A program made the position numbers and the translations under genes. Below the pieces are notes generated by a model that was not told the origin of the DNA, did not search any database, and worked only from the letters and a program-made list of their open reading frames with translations. Source: Nephrocerus scutellatus (taxonomy: Eukaryota; Arthropoda; Insecta; Diptera; Pipunculidae). From it: a DNA stretch of 64,000 nucleotides. Shown one piece after another: positions 44,860 through 56,379 of the stretch. The stretch is taken from contig OX352763.1 of assembly GCA_947095585.1 (NCBI GenBank), positions 113,067,908 through 113,131,907 of the forward strand, written 5' to 3'. Positions within the stretch are counted from its first letter, which is position 1; every line of letters starts with the position of its first letter.

Positions 44860-45520
44860 ACGTTCACGGCTCTTTCAAGGCTCACGGATTGTTCAGGCTC
44901 ACGTTGCCCATCAAGGCTTACGTTCGTTAAAGGCTCACACATCTTTCAGGCTCACGTACGTTCTCGGCTCTTTCAAGGCTCACGGATTGTTCAGGCTCAC
45001 GTTGTTCATCGAGGCTCACGTTCGTTTAAGGCTCACACATCGTTCAGGCTCACGCATCGTTCAGGCTCATACATCGTTCAGGCTCACGTACGTTCACGGC
45101 TCTTTCAAGGCTCACGGATTGTTCAGGCTCACGTTGCTCATCGAGGCTCACGTTCGTTTAAGGCTCACACATCGTTCAGGCTCAGTTACGCTCACGGCTC
45201 TTTCAAGGCTCACGGATTGTTTAGGCTGACGTTGCTTATCGGGGCTGACGTTCGTTGAAGGCTCACACATCGTTCAGGCTCACGCATCGTTCAGACTCAC
45301 GCGTTCGTTTAAGGCTAACACATTTTTCAGGATCACGCATCGTTCAGACTCACGCATCGTTCAAGGCTCGCACATCGTTCAGGCTCACGCATCGTTCAGA
45401 CTCACGCGTTCGTTTAAGGCTAACACATTTATCAGGATCACGCATCGTTCAGACTCACGCATCGTTCAAGGCTCGCACATCGTTCAGGCTCACGTTATTC
45501 ATCGAGGGTCACGATCTCTC
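44860..45520. repeat. 17-bp tandem array (CGTTCAGGCTCACGCAT)
   Basis: About 38 units around CGTTCAGGCTCACGCAT, with variants (CGTTTAAGGCTCACACA, TTTCAAGGCTCACGGATT). Blocks of several units are duplicated: GGCTAACACATTT and the following 70 bp occur twice at 45316 and 45418. Because 17 is not a multiple of three, frames drift, which gives overlapping open frames (44699-45229, 44830-45258, 45255-45554) with Arg-Leu-Thr-His repeats. They are not genes. Confidence 0.95.
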
Positions 45521-45754
45521 CAAGCGCACGCAAATCAAAATCACATCTCTCTAGGCAACGCAGCAGAAATAAAATATGAGATAATGTGTAATACACTTTC
45601 TATGGAGAAATAAAGAAGTTTAAGTCGAAGAGTCACCAAATTATAAATTTTATTGGAACGATCCCTTTTTCTCTGAACCCTGGACACGCTGAGTTTACCC
45701 CGGCTGGGAAAACTCCGGTAAAGGACGATTTGTAGACCTGGACCATGCGAATAG

Positions 45755-45850
45755 ATGCAGGGCGTAAGTAGATAGGAGCGTTAGTCGAGTAGAGCGTAAC
45801 TCTGGTACTGTGTACTTCTATTGGCGTGTGGGCCTGAGCGGTGCGCGTAT
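45755..45850. repeat. Short tract related to the 16-bp array
   Basis: GGGCGTAAGTAGATAGGAGC and GTTAGTCGAGTAGAGCGTAA resemble the 16-bp units of 41.2 and 44.0 kb. They are too short and diverged to delimit. Confidence 0.5.
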
Positions 45851-45859
45851 CAAATGATG

Positions 45860-48115
45860 AAAAACCGATTTTTGGCTATGGAAAGAGTGTAGTGGCAAAA
45901 GATTTCAGCTGCAAGTACAACGGCTGGTGACGGTAGCGAAATGTTGACAGTGACGTCCTAGCACGTATTTAAATGATAAACATTTACGAGTACACAGAAA
46001 GTAACAACATTTCCAGTTTTAACAAAGCTCACCAGCTTTAGGTAAGCTCAACCTTTTGACATGTCAGGAAGCAAAATAGTTACTCATAAACTGCATAATT
46101 CTATCCCACAGTAATTGTGCATTCATTGCATTGCATAGGAATCGCGTCTAATTACAGGCACTTCTGTGAGAAACAAAAGAGCAGCGTTGCTGACACTTAA
46201 AATTGCCCTCGTCTCAGATTACGCTTAAGACCACAATTAACCATACGTCGCTGTCATCATCTTTCTGTTTCAGTTCCTTACTACTTGCCTGCCATTACTC
46301 CAACACTGAGAAGAGCGTAATGTGTGTTGGCAAATTACAGGATTTCGCCTAAGAAGGGTGTAAGATTTCCGGGTTCATAAACTTTCGTAGCTACACAAAG
46401 ACGTAAAATTCGAAGGTATGATCCCATCCACCACGGTCTACGGCACAATCAATTCCAAGGAATTTTCCTCCAAAATGTACAAACTTTAAGATAGGTGGGT
46501 TGGTAGTCATTTGTTGAATTTAAGAGCCTGCTTCATTCATCCTTAAGGCAAGGCTCGTACTCTTATATGACAACAACATTACCCTGTACGTGTGTTTGTG
46601 TCTGTGCATGCTTATAATCCAAACTAAAATTTCCATTTTTAGTTGCTATATGATATATATAACCGTATGCTGAGAATTACAATTTTTCCCCTGCATGGAG
46701 TTGACAAATTTTGTCTAGCGCCTTACTGATTAGCTGTGTTTTTGTTCTGTTCTTCTACATCGTTGGTACAATTTCAGTTATAATAATTAATAATAAAAAT
46801 TAAACCCAATTTTTTTTTATTAAATTCACGCAATTAACATTACACGCACGACTGGCTAGGCTTACATTTTGGTAATTTTTTGCGGCAGTCGCTATGAAAC
46901 CTCAAAATGAAATTAATAATTAGGCATTTTCTGGGTCATGTTGCGGTTTTGGGTGGCATCAGATTGGGGCTTGTTGTGTTTTTATTTGGTATTTTAACCT
47001 TTTTTGTTGGTGTGCTGCACACACATATTAATAATGCTGTGTCCGATTAAAAGCTAATTTCCATTTTTTCAGTGATTTTTTATAATAAAAGTAAAGTCTG
47101 AGTGGCATTGATTGAAAATGCTTATATCTTTTTGTTATACAGCAGAATAATATGTTAATAAGGTGATGCTGATGGGATTTATTCGTTGAGGTTTGTGCCA
47201 CTTGAAGCGTAGGTATTTAATGCAAATACACACACGGAATTGCTTTTTCCGCTTTATCACCAAAATTCCAATTGCAACCAAGTGGTAAAAATATAAACAC
47301 AAATATGACAAAAGGACAAAAAATTCCAAATATTCTGCAATATTTCTGCTTTGTTTATTATTTTTTTTAAATGAATCAAACAATAGCAGACATATCGTCA
47401 CCTAATCTCATATTTGTCTTTTTACTTTTCGAGATAAGTTTGTTATTTGAGGTTGTAAGCTTTGCTCTTTCGATTGGCGTTTTCAGATTTTGAATATTGT
47501 TGACCGTTTCCGAGATATTGAGTATCAACTTCGTCGTATTAAGCAATCACTTTGAAGAGCATTTGTTTGTTTGTTGCATGTTCGAAAAATTGCACATTTT
47601 CTATGGATAATAGGTAACAAAAAACTTAATTTATAATTGTCGTATACTTCATACGATCGCCATCGTCGACCCTCTGTCGGATTTGGAGACGGAGGTCTTC
47701 CATTCTAGGAACTTTCCTAATCAGGACGAACTTCTCAGCTTGTCTTCAGAAATGGAAGACCTGAAGAATACCATGGTGGAGGTTTATCTGCCTTGCTGTG
47801 GTAAAGATGCTGTAATTAGGTCTCGGGCTTCCTTCTACTCCGTCTTTGTTTGTTAAGGGATGCCAATATAAGCCACACAAATAATACAAAGTAATCCTCG
47901 CAATGCCTTCTGCATATGAGCCACACAATAAATACAAATTAATTATAACGCAACGAGGCGCGATCAGCGGACGTTTGTTTATGACATATATGCTTAATAA
48001 GCATAATATGTAGATAAGCGATCACTGATCGTGAAACGATGTCGATCATTTACCCTCAAAACGCATTGCGCTGATTGAGGATGCAATAAAAGAAATTGGG
48101 TCGTTTGCTTATGGT
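45860..48115. other. 2.2-kb spacer with no recognised feature
   Basis: A+T-rich. A 13-bp palindrome, TGCTTAATAAGCA, lies at 47991-48003. A short direct repeat (GCCACACAAATAATACAAA and GCCACACAATAAATACAAA) lies at 47871 and 47920. No gene. Confidence 0.45.
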
Positions 48116-48119
48116 AATG

Positions 48120-48445
48120 AATGTGTCACATCAGCTAAATAGGCAAACGACCGAAAGCTCATAGTAAGCGGACTATTGCCCAAAGTACTAATGAAAAAAT
48201 GCTGACAAGGCACAATGCAATGTGGTGTATTGGTCAGAAGCGATACAGACTTGTGTACATTGGTTGATATTAGTATTGTAGTATTTTTTTGTATTAATAG
48301 ATATTCGCATTGTATTATTCACACGTATTAGAGTCTTCGGACTATAAATAAGAACCCGATTTCAGAATAAAGATGACTACGATCTCGGCGTTGAACTGAA
48401 CGTTTCTTTGGTTTTATTAGGCTTGCGAGCCTAAGTACCGGAACA
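48120..48445 (+). mobile_element. Possible solo LTR
   Basis: The stretch has features of an LTR in plus orientation: TATAAATA at 48342, AATAAA about 25 bp downstream (48366), a C/T-containing 3' part and an end ...GGAACA. Possible TG starts lie at 48122, 48221 or 48252. No primer-binding site, second LTR or target duplication was found, so this stays tentative. Confidence 0.3.
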
Positions 48446-48449
48446 TTCT

Positions 48450-49695
48450 CTTTTAGCTCTTAAAGTTATATTGGAATACCACCTTGGGTGCAGGAAACTG
48501 CCTAAAGGTTAAAGTCAAAGGCGCAATAGCCAAGACTAGTGGAGGTCCAATAAAGGAACATTGGTGCTCGTTGGGACTATATAAACCCAATCTAGATCTG
48601 ATCCTGGTTGTCATCCACTATATGTAGCCAATAAAGGTAAATCTAGATCCTGCATATTAGTGAAAAGTAACCTTAATGTAATCTTACTCCCTAATTTTAG
48701 CAACCATACGTGTAAAATTGCAAAAATAACTGACTGCCTTTCATTAGAAAATAATTGCCAGTCGTAAGTACTTGTGAGTAATGAAATTCAATCTTTTAGC
48801 GCGTTATATTTGCCACCTTTCAAAACGAAACCGAAAAAATTGGTTAAGCTGTCAAAAGTACCACAATTTTCATGGCTTGCTGGTCATAGACCAGATCATT
48901 ATAGACCAAAATTTCACAGTTTCTTACCTGAAAATAAAAAAGAATAGGAAAAGAAAAGAATTAGTAATTTGTAAAAAGTTCATAAAATAATGTTTGGAAT
49001 GTTTCTGTGGATGGAAAAAAGGAGTAGAGAGTTTCGTATACGTATACACAATTCTATATTGGATATAGTTAGAGAACATACGCATTAAGAATAATGAATC
49101 GTAAGTGATTTGCATGTTATTTTCCCTTCTCCCTTTTTTATTATTATGAAGAGGTAATGTTGGTCTATATGTAGGCGGTAATCTTTGAAACTACTGGATC
49201 GATTGCAAATTTTTTTTTACCAATACACCAGGGAATCCTCTGATGTTACCAATACTATGCTCTACTTACATATGGGTAGTTAACCACAGCCCCCACGTTA
49301 CATCCCCAGAACGAACTGGGTCCGCATCCAAAGTTGTCCACAGACCCGGTCAACCTCACGGTCAAACCGCTCCGTTGGCCGAAGACAACTCCCGTGCTAC
49401 CAAAGGCTATCTTGGTGAGATCTAGTATCAATGATCTCGGTTCCTTCAGATATGAGTACCTGGGCGGTTGCAAACACGACCCTGACAGCACATTCGTCCG
49501 GAACCTCGAAACATATCATTTACTACTAGGACTCTACAGCAAGCACCACCAAGTAGTCCTATTACTATTCTAGACACCCAACGGTCAAAAATCTGTCTCT
49601 TTAAGTACCAGTAGCCCTTTCTAGGTCGCTAAAGTACGAAAACGTTGCCGCTATTAAGCATACTCTAAGTACCCACGATCCTTTTATTTATCTTC
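48450..49695. other. Spacer with no recognised feature
   Basis: Unassigned. Frames at 49243-49573 (both strands) overlap and lack a recognisable domain. Confidence 0.45.
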
Positions 49696-49699
49696 CGTG

Positions 49700-49835
49700 C
49701 TAAAGCCTCGCACCATACCCATATATAGGGTTAGGATGCAACTGGACCTCAACACGGTGTGCAGTTTCAGCTCTATACAGTGAGTGTACATTCCATGAGA
49801 AAATTCTTAATTCATTGCCGTGGTTGTTGTCGTTC
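49700..49835 (-). mobile_element. RTE endonuclease N-terminal fragment
   Basis: On the minus strand ELRIFSWNVHSLYRAETAH matches the opening of RTE/JAM1 endonucleases (LRI.TWNVRTLYR.GA..), where the WN pair begins the AP-endonuclease fold. The rest of the domain is not evident. Confidence 0.65.
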
Positions 49836-49959
49836 ATCAGTGTATCCGAGACTGATTTTGGGTTCCGTAATCTCACTTTAAAAAATAGTTCAGACCACAG
49901 TATTGTACTCACTGTTATCTGCATTGTTATCTTCCTTGAATTGGCACACATTTCAAAAC

Positions 49960-51400
49960 GAAATCTCAGTAGTAGTCACAATGAATTACTACTGACCCGG
50001 TTTACCGCATTAAATAACAATTAGCGGTAGTATCTACCCCACTTATTGTCATGTGACATTGGAATCCTTTCAAATAACTAGTAATTGTTAATAAACCAAA
50101 CATAATGAGACGGGCGGATACCCGACCACCTGACCTCCCCAACCACTTGACTTCATTATGCAAATTTGATTGTAATTTCCCATTTGATTCTAATCGGACA
50201 ATATGCGTCGGCATTAACCCATACCGCTCATTACAATCCTCGCACATTGTGAGAATTATTTTCCGATATCAATTCGAGGCAATTTATAAGCCTGCCGGGA
50301 GTTGTTGTCTAGCATATGTCCAGAGGCCAAATTGGACACAGAGCTGGGTATCACTATCGGCTGATCTCTCCAGCACGCACATTGTTCACGGACTGGAATG
50401 GATGATTTTCTTATCTCATTCGTTCATCGAAATAATTGCTTACGCACAACGCAGAGCGGTCCAAGCCATAACACCATAACACACCAGCACACGATAGTAT
50501 TTGCGTTGTCTCACACGCAATAATAGTATCTAGTAGTAGTAGTGCCACTGAGAAACCGAATAAAATAAAATCCTTTACTGGTTTTGTGGTGATTGCGGAT
50601 TCGACAGAAAATTGGTTTCCAAGTAACGCTTGACACTCCGATGCATAACATGTTGATAAGCAAATCCATATACTCGTTGCCGTAGCATTACACGAGGACC
50701 ATTACGTTAACTCTTAGAAGCTGGCGGCTGCCCCATTCATTTCGAGACTGTTAACCCCAATTTATCGCACTTTCAATCGCCATGCCACTACTACAAAACA
50801 ATACGCTACGGAATCCATGCTCACCCACATCTCAACACATAAACTGTGTCTGCTGTGATGAATGCATGAATGGAATCGATGAAATGTTCTAGCGTGTGTA
50901 GGTATGTGTGGGGATGTGTTTATGTGCGGCTTTCGGATCCATGTAGGACTGATGAAGTGAATTCTTGGATAGAAGGAAGGAAGTATTAAGGCTATAACGA
51001 CAACACAAAGGTATTCTCCCACCTCGCACTTGTTCTCGTTTTGGTTCTTAATTTCTTCGAGGAAAGCCAACTTGCTGGTGGGTGGTGGTAGTGCGGTGAT
51101 TCCACCCCGCCGTCTTGACATAACCTAAATAAAAATGCATTAGCATTTTTTTTTTAGCCTTAAGTTTCATAGTTCACTGCTATAAATAGTGTGAAATCAG
51201 CCAGCCAGTCAATCCGAGTCGAGAAGCTGTGAGCACCTGTATGAGAAGGTGCGGAGTATATCCACTTATGATACTGAAAAGTAGGCTGACTGTGAATGAT
51301 TTATTTTTAGTTTTTCTTTTTTTATATATAATATAAAAAGGTAGGGATTACAACTTGTTTGCATTAGCGAAGAGTATTCTGCTAGGAAAGTGAATGTAGG
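49960..51400. other. Spacer with no recognised feature
   Basis: Unassigned DNA. The minus frame at 50762-51121 (119 codons) and the plus frame at 50105-50479 have no recognisable domain. Confidence 0.45.
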
Positions 51401-51404
51401 TTTT

Positions 51405-51480
51405 ATAAAGTACAACATAGAGGCAGACCAAGCCTACGCTGGAAAGATGGGGTTGACCACGACCGACGGCCAGAGTTTTT
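51405..51480 (+). mobile_element. RTE C-terminal fragment
   Basis: AGGCAGACCAAGCCTACGCT, GGAAAGATGGGGTTGACCA and GGCCAGAGTT match the RTE GRPSLRWKDGV..DAQS segment (compare 13500-13555). Only about 75 bp are present, next to an oppositely oriented RT fragment. Confidence 0.75.
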
Positions 51481-51484
51481 TAAA

Positions 51485-52235
51485 TTTGTATTAATCTTAA
51501 AAATTTTTGATGCGAATGGAGGACAGAACAGGAAGACATCACAGTCAAAAAGGAAGAAGTTTAAGGTCCTAAGGTTAGAGAGAATCCGCGAGGATAGTCC
51601 CCAGGAAATGAAACGCAAGACCAGAGATGTGATCACGCCTTTTTTTGGGGAGCCAATCAACCATATACTAGCATTAAAGCATAGTTTAAGACGATGAATG
51701 TTTATATAGGTTAGTGCCAGATTATAGTTCGTATTCGTATATAAAATGGTGCATTATAAGGTAATGTACTAATCTGACTTTAAACTTGACAGTGAGCTTT
51801 CGCAGAACAGACTAAACATACACCAATGACAGAACTGATATGAGCCTTGCAAGAAAGCGATTCATCTAGAGCGCGAAGCTAAGTCTAACTTCCATAGAAG
51901 AATGAAGTATGAATGAAGTCAAGGTGGAGACTACCTGGAGTACGAGAAAAGGCAATTAACTGACTTTTGGAGGGATTTTAATGGTAAGTTGGTTAGATGT
52001 AGTCTAGTTCGAGACAGAGTTTAAGTCCTCACTAACTTGGGAAACCATGGATAAGTTGGACGTCATCAGCAAAAAGATGTGCTAGACAATGGTTTAGGGA
52101 AACCGAAAGGTTATTGCTGCATAGACTGAACAATATGGGCCCTAGGATGGTACCTTGAGGAACACCTTTAAAAATAGGCAAAAAAGAGGATCTTGCATCG
52201 ATAACTGTGGATTAGGATCTACCAGAGAGAAAGGA
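51485..52235 (-). mobile_element. Jockey/Outcast-like RT fragments
   Basis: On the minus strand GVPQGTILGPILFSLC (near 52165) is followed by LAHLFADDVQLIHGF (near 52060), an intact FADD catalytic box. At 51660-51490 the sequence resembles the C-terminal DHISGLAFHFLGTILADSL.. region with frame changes. About 300 bp between FADD and the C-terminus are not recognisable. Confidence 0.75.
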
Positions 52236-52239
52236 ATTA

Positions 52240-52845
52240 ATTTTTAATTAATTAATTACAGTTTATCACATAGTCAGTATGCAACTGTATAGATGAATGG
52301 CCAGCTAAGTAGCTTAAATGGTAGTATGAATTTATCGGCGTGTTATTAGGCAGAGGATATTTATTGAAAATGTAATTCCAACTGGAGTGTTTGCCTGCCA
52401 TTCCGTATGTACAGCATACTGGTGTGGACTGTTTAGCTAATTGTGCTACAACTAAGTAGTTTGATATTAATACGAGAAATTGCCTCTATTTTCTTTTGTC
52501 GGTTTGGCGGTATGTCTTTATTATATACGTAGAGTTTGTGGCAAAGTTGCTGTTGGTTCAAAAAAGCAACTTGGTTACAGGACACACGAAATATTGAATT
52601 GAGAGTAGGAACTGAATTGTGGAGACGGGGGCTTAAAAGTAGAAAAAACGAAGTCATAACAGCATATCGAACGTGGGAACTAAACAGAAAAGATTTCCCG
52701 ACTGTTTTTGAAACAAACAATTAAATATCAACAGATTGGAACGTTGTAAAATGGCAATAAACAGTCTCTTCCCATTCTCCTTCTTCTGCTTGTTAGGTCA
52801 ACAGTCAAGAAGTCAAAATCGTTTTCGAAAACTGGTGGTTGAACA
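52240..52845. other. Spacer with no recognised feature
   Basis: Unassigned sequence. A minus frame at 52433-52720 has no recognisable domain. Confidence 0.45.
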
Positions 52846-52849
52846 GATA

Positions 52850-53470
52850 GATAATTACCACTAGGCTTGCTTATTTTTACATTATTCACCGTCGACTATC
52901 ACCATGACATACACATCGCTTATGCATCGCTTACAAATCGCTCACGTATTGCTAAGAATCGCTCGATCAACAAAAACTGTTGGCTTAAAAGATAGACTCT
53001 TATGACTACCTTGCTTGTTCTAGGCAAATGCTACTGCCCTGCCATCGATATACGCATCAAGATGATCAACATACACATCGCCTACATATCGCTTGTTCTA
53101 GGCAAATGCTACTGCCATAGATCTACGCATGAATATCACATACACATCACTTACATATCACCCTCGCATCACTACGCACCGCCCAATTCAGAAAGATTCA
53201 GAAGATAGATGTAAAGTTAGACTCTTACCACTAGGCTTTATTATTTTGGACCGTTACCACCGTCGACCATCACTGTAACAAACAAATCCCTCATATACCG
53301 CTCAGGAATCGCTCAAGTATCGCTACGCATCGCCCAATCTACGAAATCTGATGGCTTGAAAGGTAGATCCTTATCAGTACGCTTTCTTGCATCCAATGCA
53401 TCCCTAAGAAGTACACATAGCTTTCTCATCTCTCATGTATCGCTCACACATCACTGTGGTGCACTTAAAT
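52850..53470. repeat. Degenerate tandem repeat with ATCGCTYAC core
   Basis: Two to three rough copies of a unit containing ACCACTAGGCTT, ACCGTCGACYATCAC, several ATCGCTYAC/ACATATCGCTT 9-10-mers, CTRATGGCTTRAAAG and GTAGACTCTTA. GCTTGTTCTAGGCAAATGCT and ACTGCC occur twice, at 53014 and 53088. Copies are strongly diverged and of unequal length. Confidence 0.8.
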
Positions 53471-53549
53471 TTAACAAGTCATTGTATAGCTAGTAAGAAA
53501 AAATTGCTCATCGGACTTAACAGAGGAGATAGGTGGAGGTAACCTTTAA

Positions 53550-56375
53550 ATATCCTCTGCTTACTCCCCGTATGAGGAGCCGGTTTCGGCTGAGGCAGCC
53601 TACAAATTTATAAGGGAGTCAACAGGAGACAATATCCTCATGCCGTGTGCTGCCAATGCCAGGCACAGCCTCTGGGGGAGTTCGCAGGTTAACGAACAGG
53701 GTGAGTCCTTTTTTGATTTTCTTATAAATTCTAACCTTAAGATTTGTAAGACTAAGGACGCCCGCTTTTATCTTTCCGAGTTCGCATAAATATAATGGAT
53801 GGGAGGAAGTAGTAGATCTGGACAGTTTCCAGCGTTAAAACCTATTCTGATCATAAATATATAATGTTCGACCTGTCCCTCCACTCAGAGACCCCTAAAC
53901 GGTACAAAAACATTAATGGAAGGAAGTTTAGTAACGTTATCCAGTCCAAATTGGGCAAAATTCCTAATATTGAATCAGCTACAAGTGCTGACGTAGACTC
54001 AAATTAAACTTGTTCGAAGTTTCTTTGGATACGATCGCAAGAACAAACCGCAGTAGCACAAAAAGACACCAAGTTTGGTGGAGTGATGATCTAGACAATT
54101 TCAGAAGACTGTCCAGATATATGTTCAATATCTGTTATATTAACAAGTACTGGCAACTTTACAAGAATTGCCTAAATATTTGTAAGAAAGCCATCAGCAA
54201 AGCTAAACACCGTTCCTGGATGGAGGTCTGTCAGACCACCAAAGACTAAGCCAGGATTTGCAAGATTCTGTCATACGAAAGTCAGGGAATGCATTTTAGA
54301 CTACCATATCAGACTAAGTTTCAAACCAAAATACCAACAGGCTAACCTTAAAAGGAGGTCTACGGAGACGGTCCTAAACGAGGTGGTACGCTTTAGCACT
54401 CCCTTAATTATAAATAATACACTCTTGCCGCCGATCTCGACATAGAAGAAGCTTTCGACAATATCCACATTACAGGACGCTCTCACTCAGTTGGGGGTAA
54501 AGCAATTCCTTAAACAATTGATCCATGCTAGGTAGCTGGAAAATCCATGTTAATCAGGGCCGCAGTAACATCACCAAATCAGTCAACAGAGGCACTTCAC
54601 AGGGATGGGTAATATCGCCCTTATTGTGGCTCTAGCAAAACTGAAATGATACTATTCACCACTAAGTCCAAAATACCGAATTTTGGCGTCCCCAAACTCA
54701 ATGATCAGACACTTACACTTACCTTAGATCCTAATTGTCTCGGCATGATCCTAGATAGAAAACTCAGCTGGAAGTGCAATATAGAATTTAGGGCTAAGGA
54801 AGCATATATTGCTTTACATATATGATAGTAACAAAACCATCGGTATGAAATGAGGCCTGCAGCCGAGGATGGCTCTATGGATGTACACAGCGGTGGAACG
54901 CCATATTCTCACCTATGGAGCTAGTCTGGTGGCCGGCGACTAACAAGAAGTAGAATACAAAGATCAGCAACTGTTGGTGCAACTGAAGCACTAGGGTCCT
55001 ATCCTACCGATGCTCTGAATACAATTCTACACCTATAACCTCCCGACCTATTTATTAAATACGTTGCGACCTGCAGTGCAGTCCATCTCAGAGAAGCTGG
55101 GTGGTTTGTTTCTAAACAATATGGACACTGCAATATAATTCCGTTATTACCCAAGGATATGATACCATCCTCAACTGACTACTACGCTCCTAAATTGACT
55201 TTCAGTCCCAGCTTTGGCGTAGAGTTGCCGACTAGAAAAAGTTGGAAGGACGGGGAAGTATTGACGTTACTCCATTCACATTCACGGAGGGATCCAAGAT
55301 GAGAAATGGAATCGGCGCTGGAGTCTTCTAAGAAAAGCTCAATCTTTCAAGGTCCTACTCTGCTAGAATTTTTCACGCGGAGATCCTAGTGATTAGGGAG
55401 GCTTACTTGCTAACACTTGCTAATAATAACGCTATAACTGGTAGGGCATTTGCGTAGACAGCCAATCTGCAATTAAAGCCATTATTACAACTATAACTCA
55501 AATAACTCAAAACTTGTAAGACAGTGCCAAGATGAAAAAGCTTTGGTAAGACCTAGTGTGGGTGCTAGGGCACAGCTACATTGACGACAATGAGACGGCG
55601 GACGTACTGGCGAAGAATAGCCTAACATTGGACATCGACTATATGAAGGGAGTCTGCTGTCAATTAAGCTCCGTCAGGGAACGCGTTCTCACCTTCCATA
55701 CCATCAAGGCTCAACTAAGGTGGAATGACTTGATCAACAGGTCCACATCGAGAGCGACATTGACGGCAATGAGAGAGCGGACGTACTGGCGAAGAAGAGC
55801 GTAACATTGGACATCGACTACATGAAGGTAATCAGCTGTCCATTGAGCTCCGTCAGGGAACGCGATCTCACCTTCCATACCACCACAGCTCAACTAAGGT
55901 GGAATGACTTGATTAACTGGTCAACATCGAGAGCGTAGTGGCCTTCCTACAATAAAAATGAATCTACCGAGCTGATCTCCAAATCACGGAAAGATATTTC
56001 CAGAGTCGTGGCAGTAACCACTAGCCATTGGCCGGTGCGCAACCACGTAGCCAAGTTGGGAGTCCCGCATAATATATTTTGCAGAAGTTTTAGGGATATT
56101 AATGAGAAATCTCATTACTATCTCTGCATATGTCCAGGTTGAAGGGCTTCCGACTTTACAAATTGGGAAAGCCTTTATTTGCCGACCGGAGGGAGGTTTC
56201 AGAGTGCCGGATCACCGATCTAATCTCGTACCTGAATGCTACAGGTTGGTTATAACTATTTTCAAATACCTATCATTGCATATGGTCCCCCGAGGTCTGT
56301 GGTTACAAAACGGCGCACTCTAGCGCTATTTGGGGCCCTCGCTAAGGCGACACGGACCGTACCTCTACCAACCTA
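53550..56375 (+). mobile_element. I/LOA-like retrotransposon, copy D (endonuclease to 3' UTR)
   Basis: The longest copy of the family of A, B and E. Endonuclease: SAYSPYEEPVSAEAAYKF, AANARHSLWGSSQVNEQGES, FFDFLINSNLKIC and TYSDHKYI (SDH catalytic motif) to 53850. Pre-RT: VWWSDDLDNFRRLSRYMFN, YKNCLNICKKAISKAKHRSW near 54080-54220. RT: VNRGTSQGWVISPLLWL near 54590, then a jump to KTEMILFTTKSKIPNFG and CLGMILDRKLSWK. The catalytic YADD block is deleted. RNase H: FTEGSKMRNGIGAGVF (TDGSK changed to TEGSK), HAEILVIREA, WVLGHSYIDDNETADVLAKN. Tail: TSHWPVRNHVAKLGVPHNIFC and a degraded zinc knuckle, then the 3' UTR to about 56375. Multiple stops. Confidence 0.9.
55579..55936 (+). repeat. 179-bp tandem duplication in copy D
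   Basis: Two direct copies with a period of 179 bp (CATTGACGAC at 55579, CATTGACGGC at 55758). Each encodes the end of RNase H (ETADVLAK) and the following TLDIDYMKG..CQLSSVRER region. They differ by about 10%. Confidence 0.95.
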
Positions 56376-56379
56376 CATG

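Noticed and set aside
44699..45554. Overlapping plus ORFs with Arg-Leu-Thr-His repeats
   Set aside because: Product of the 17-bp array. The frames drift with the unit and none is conserved.
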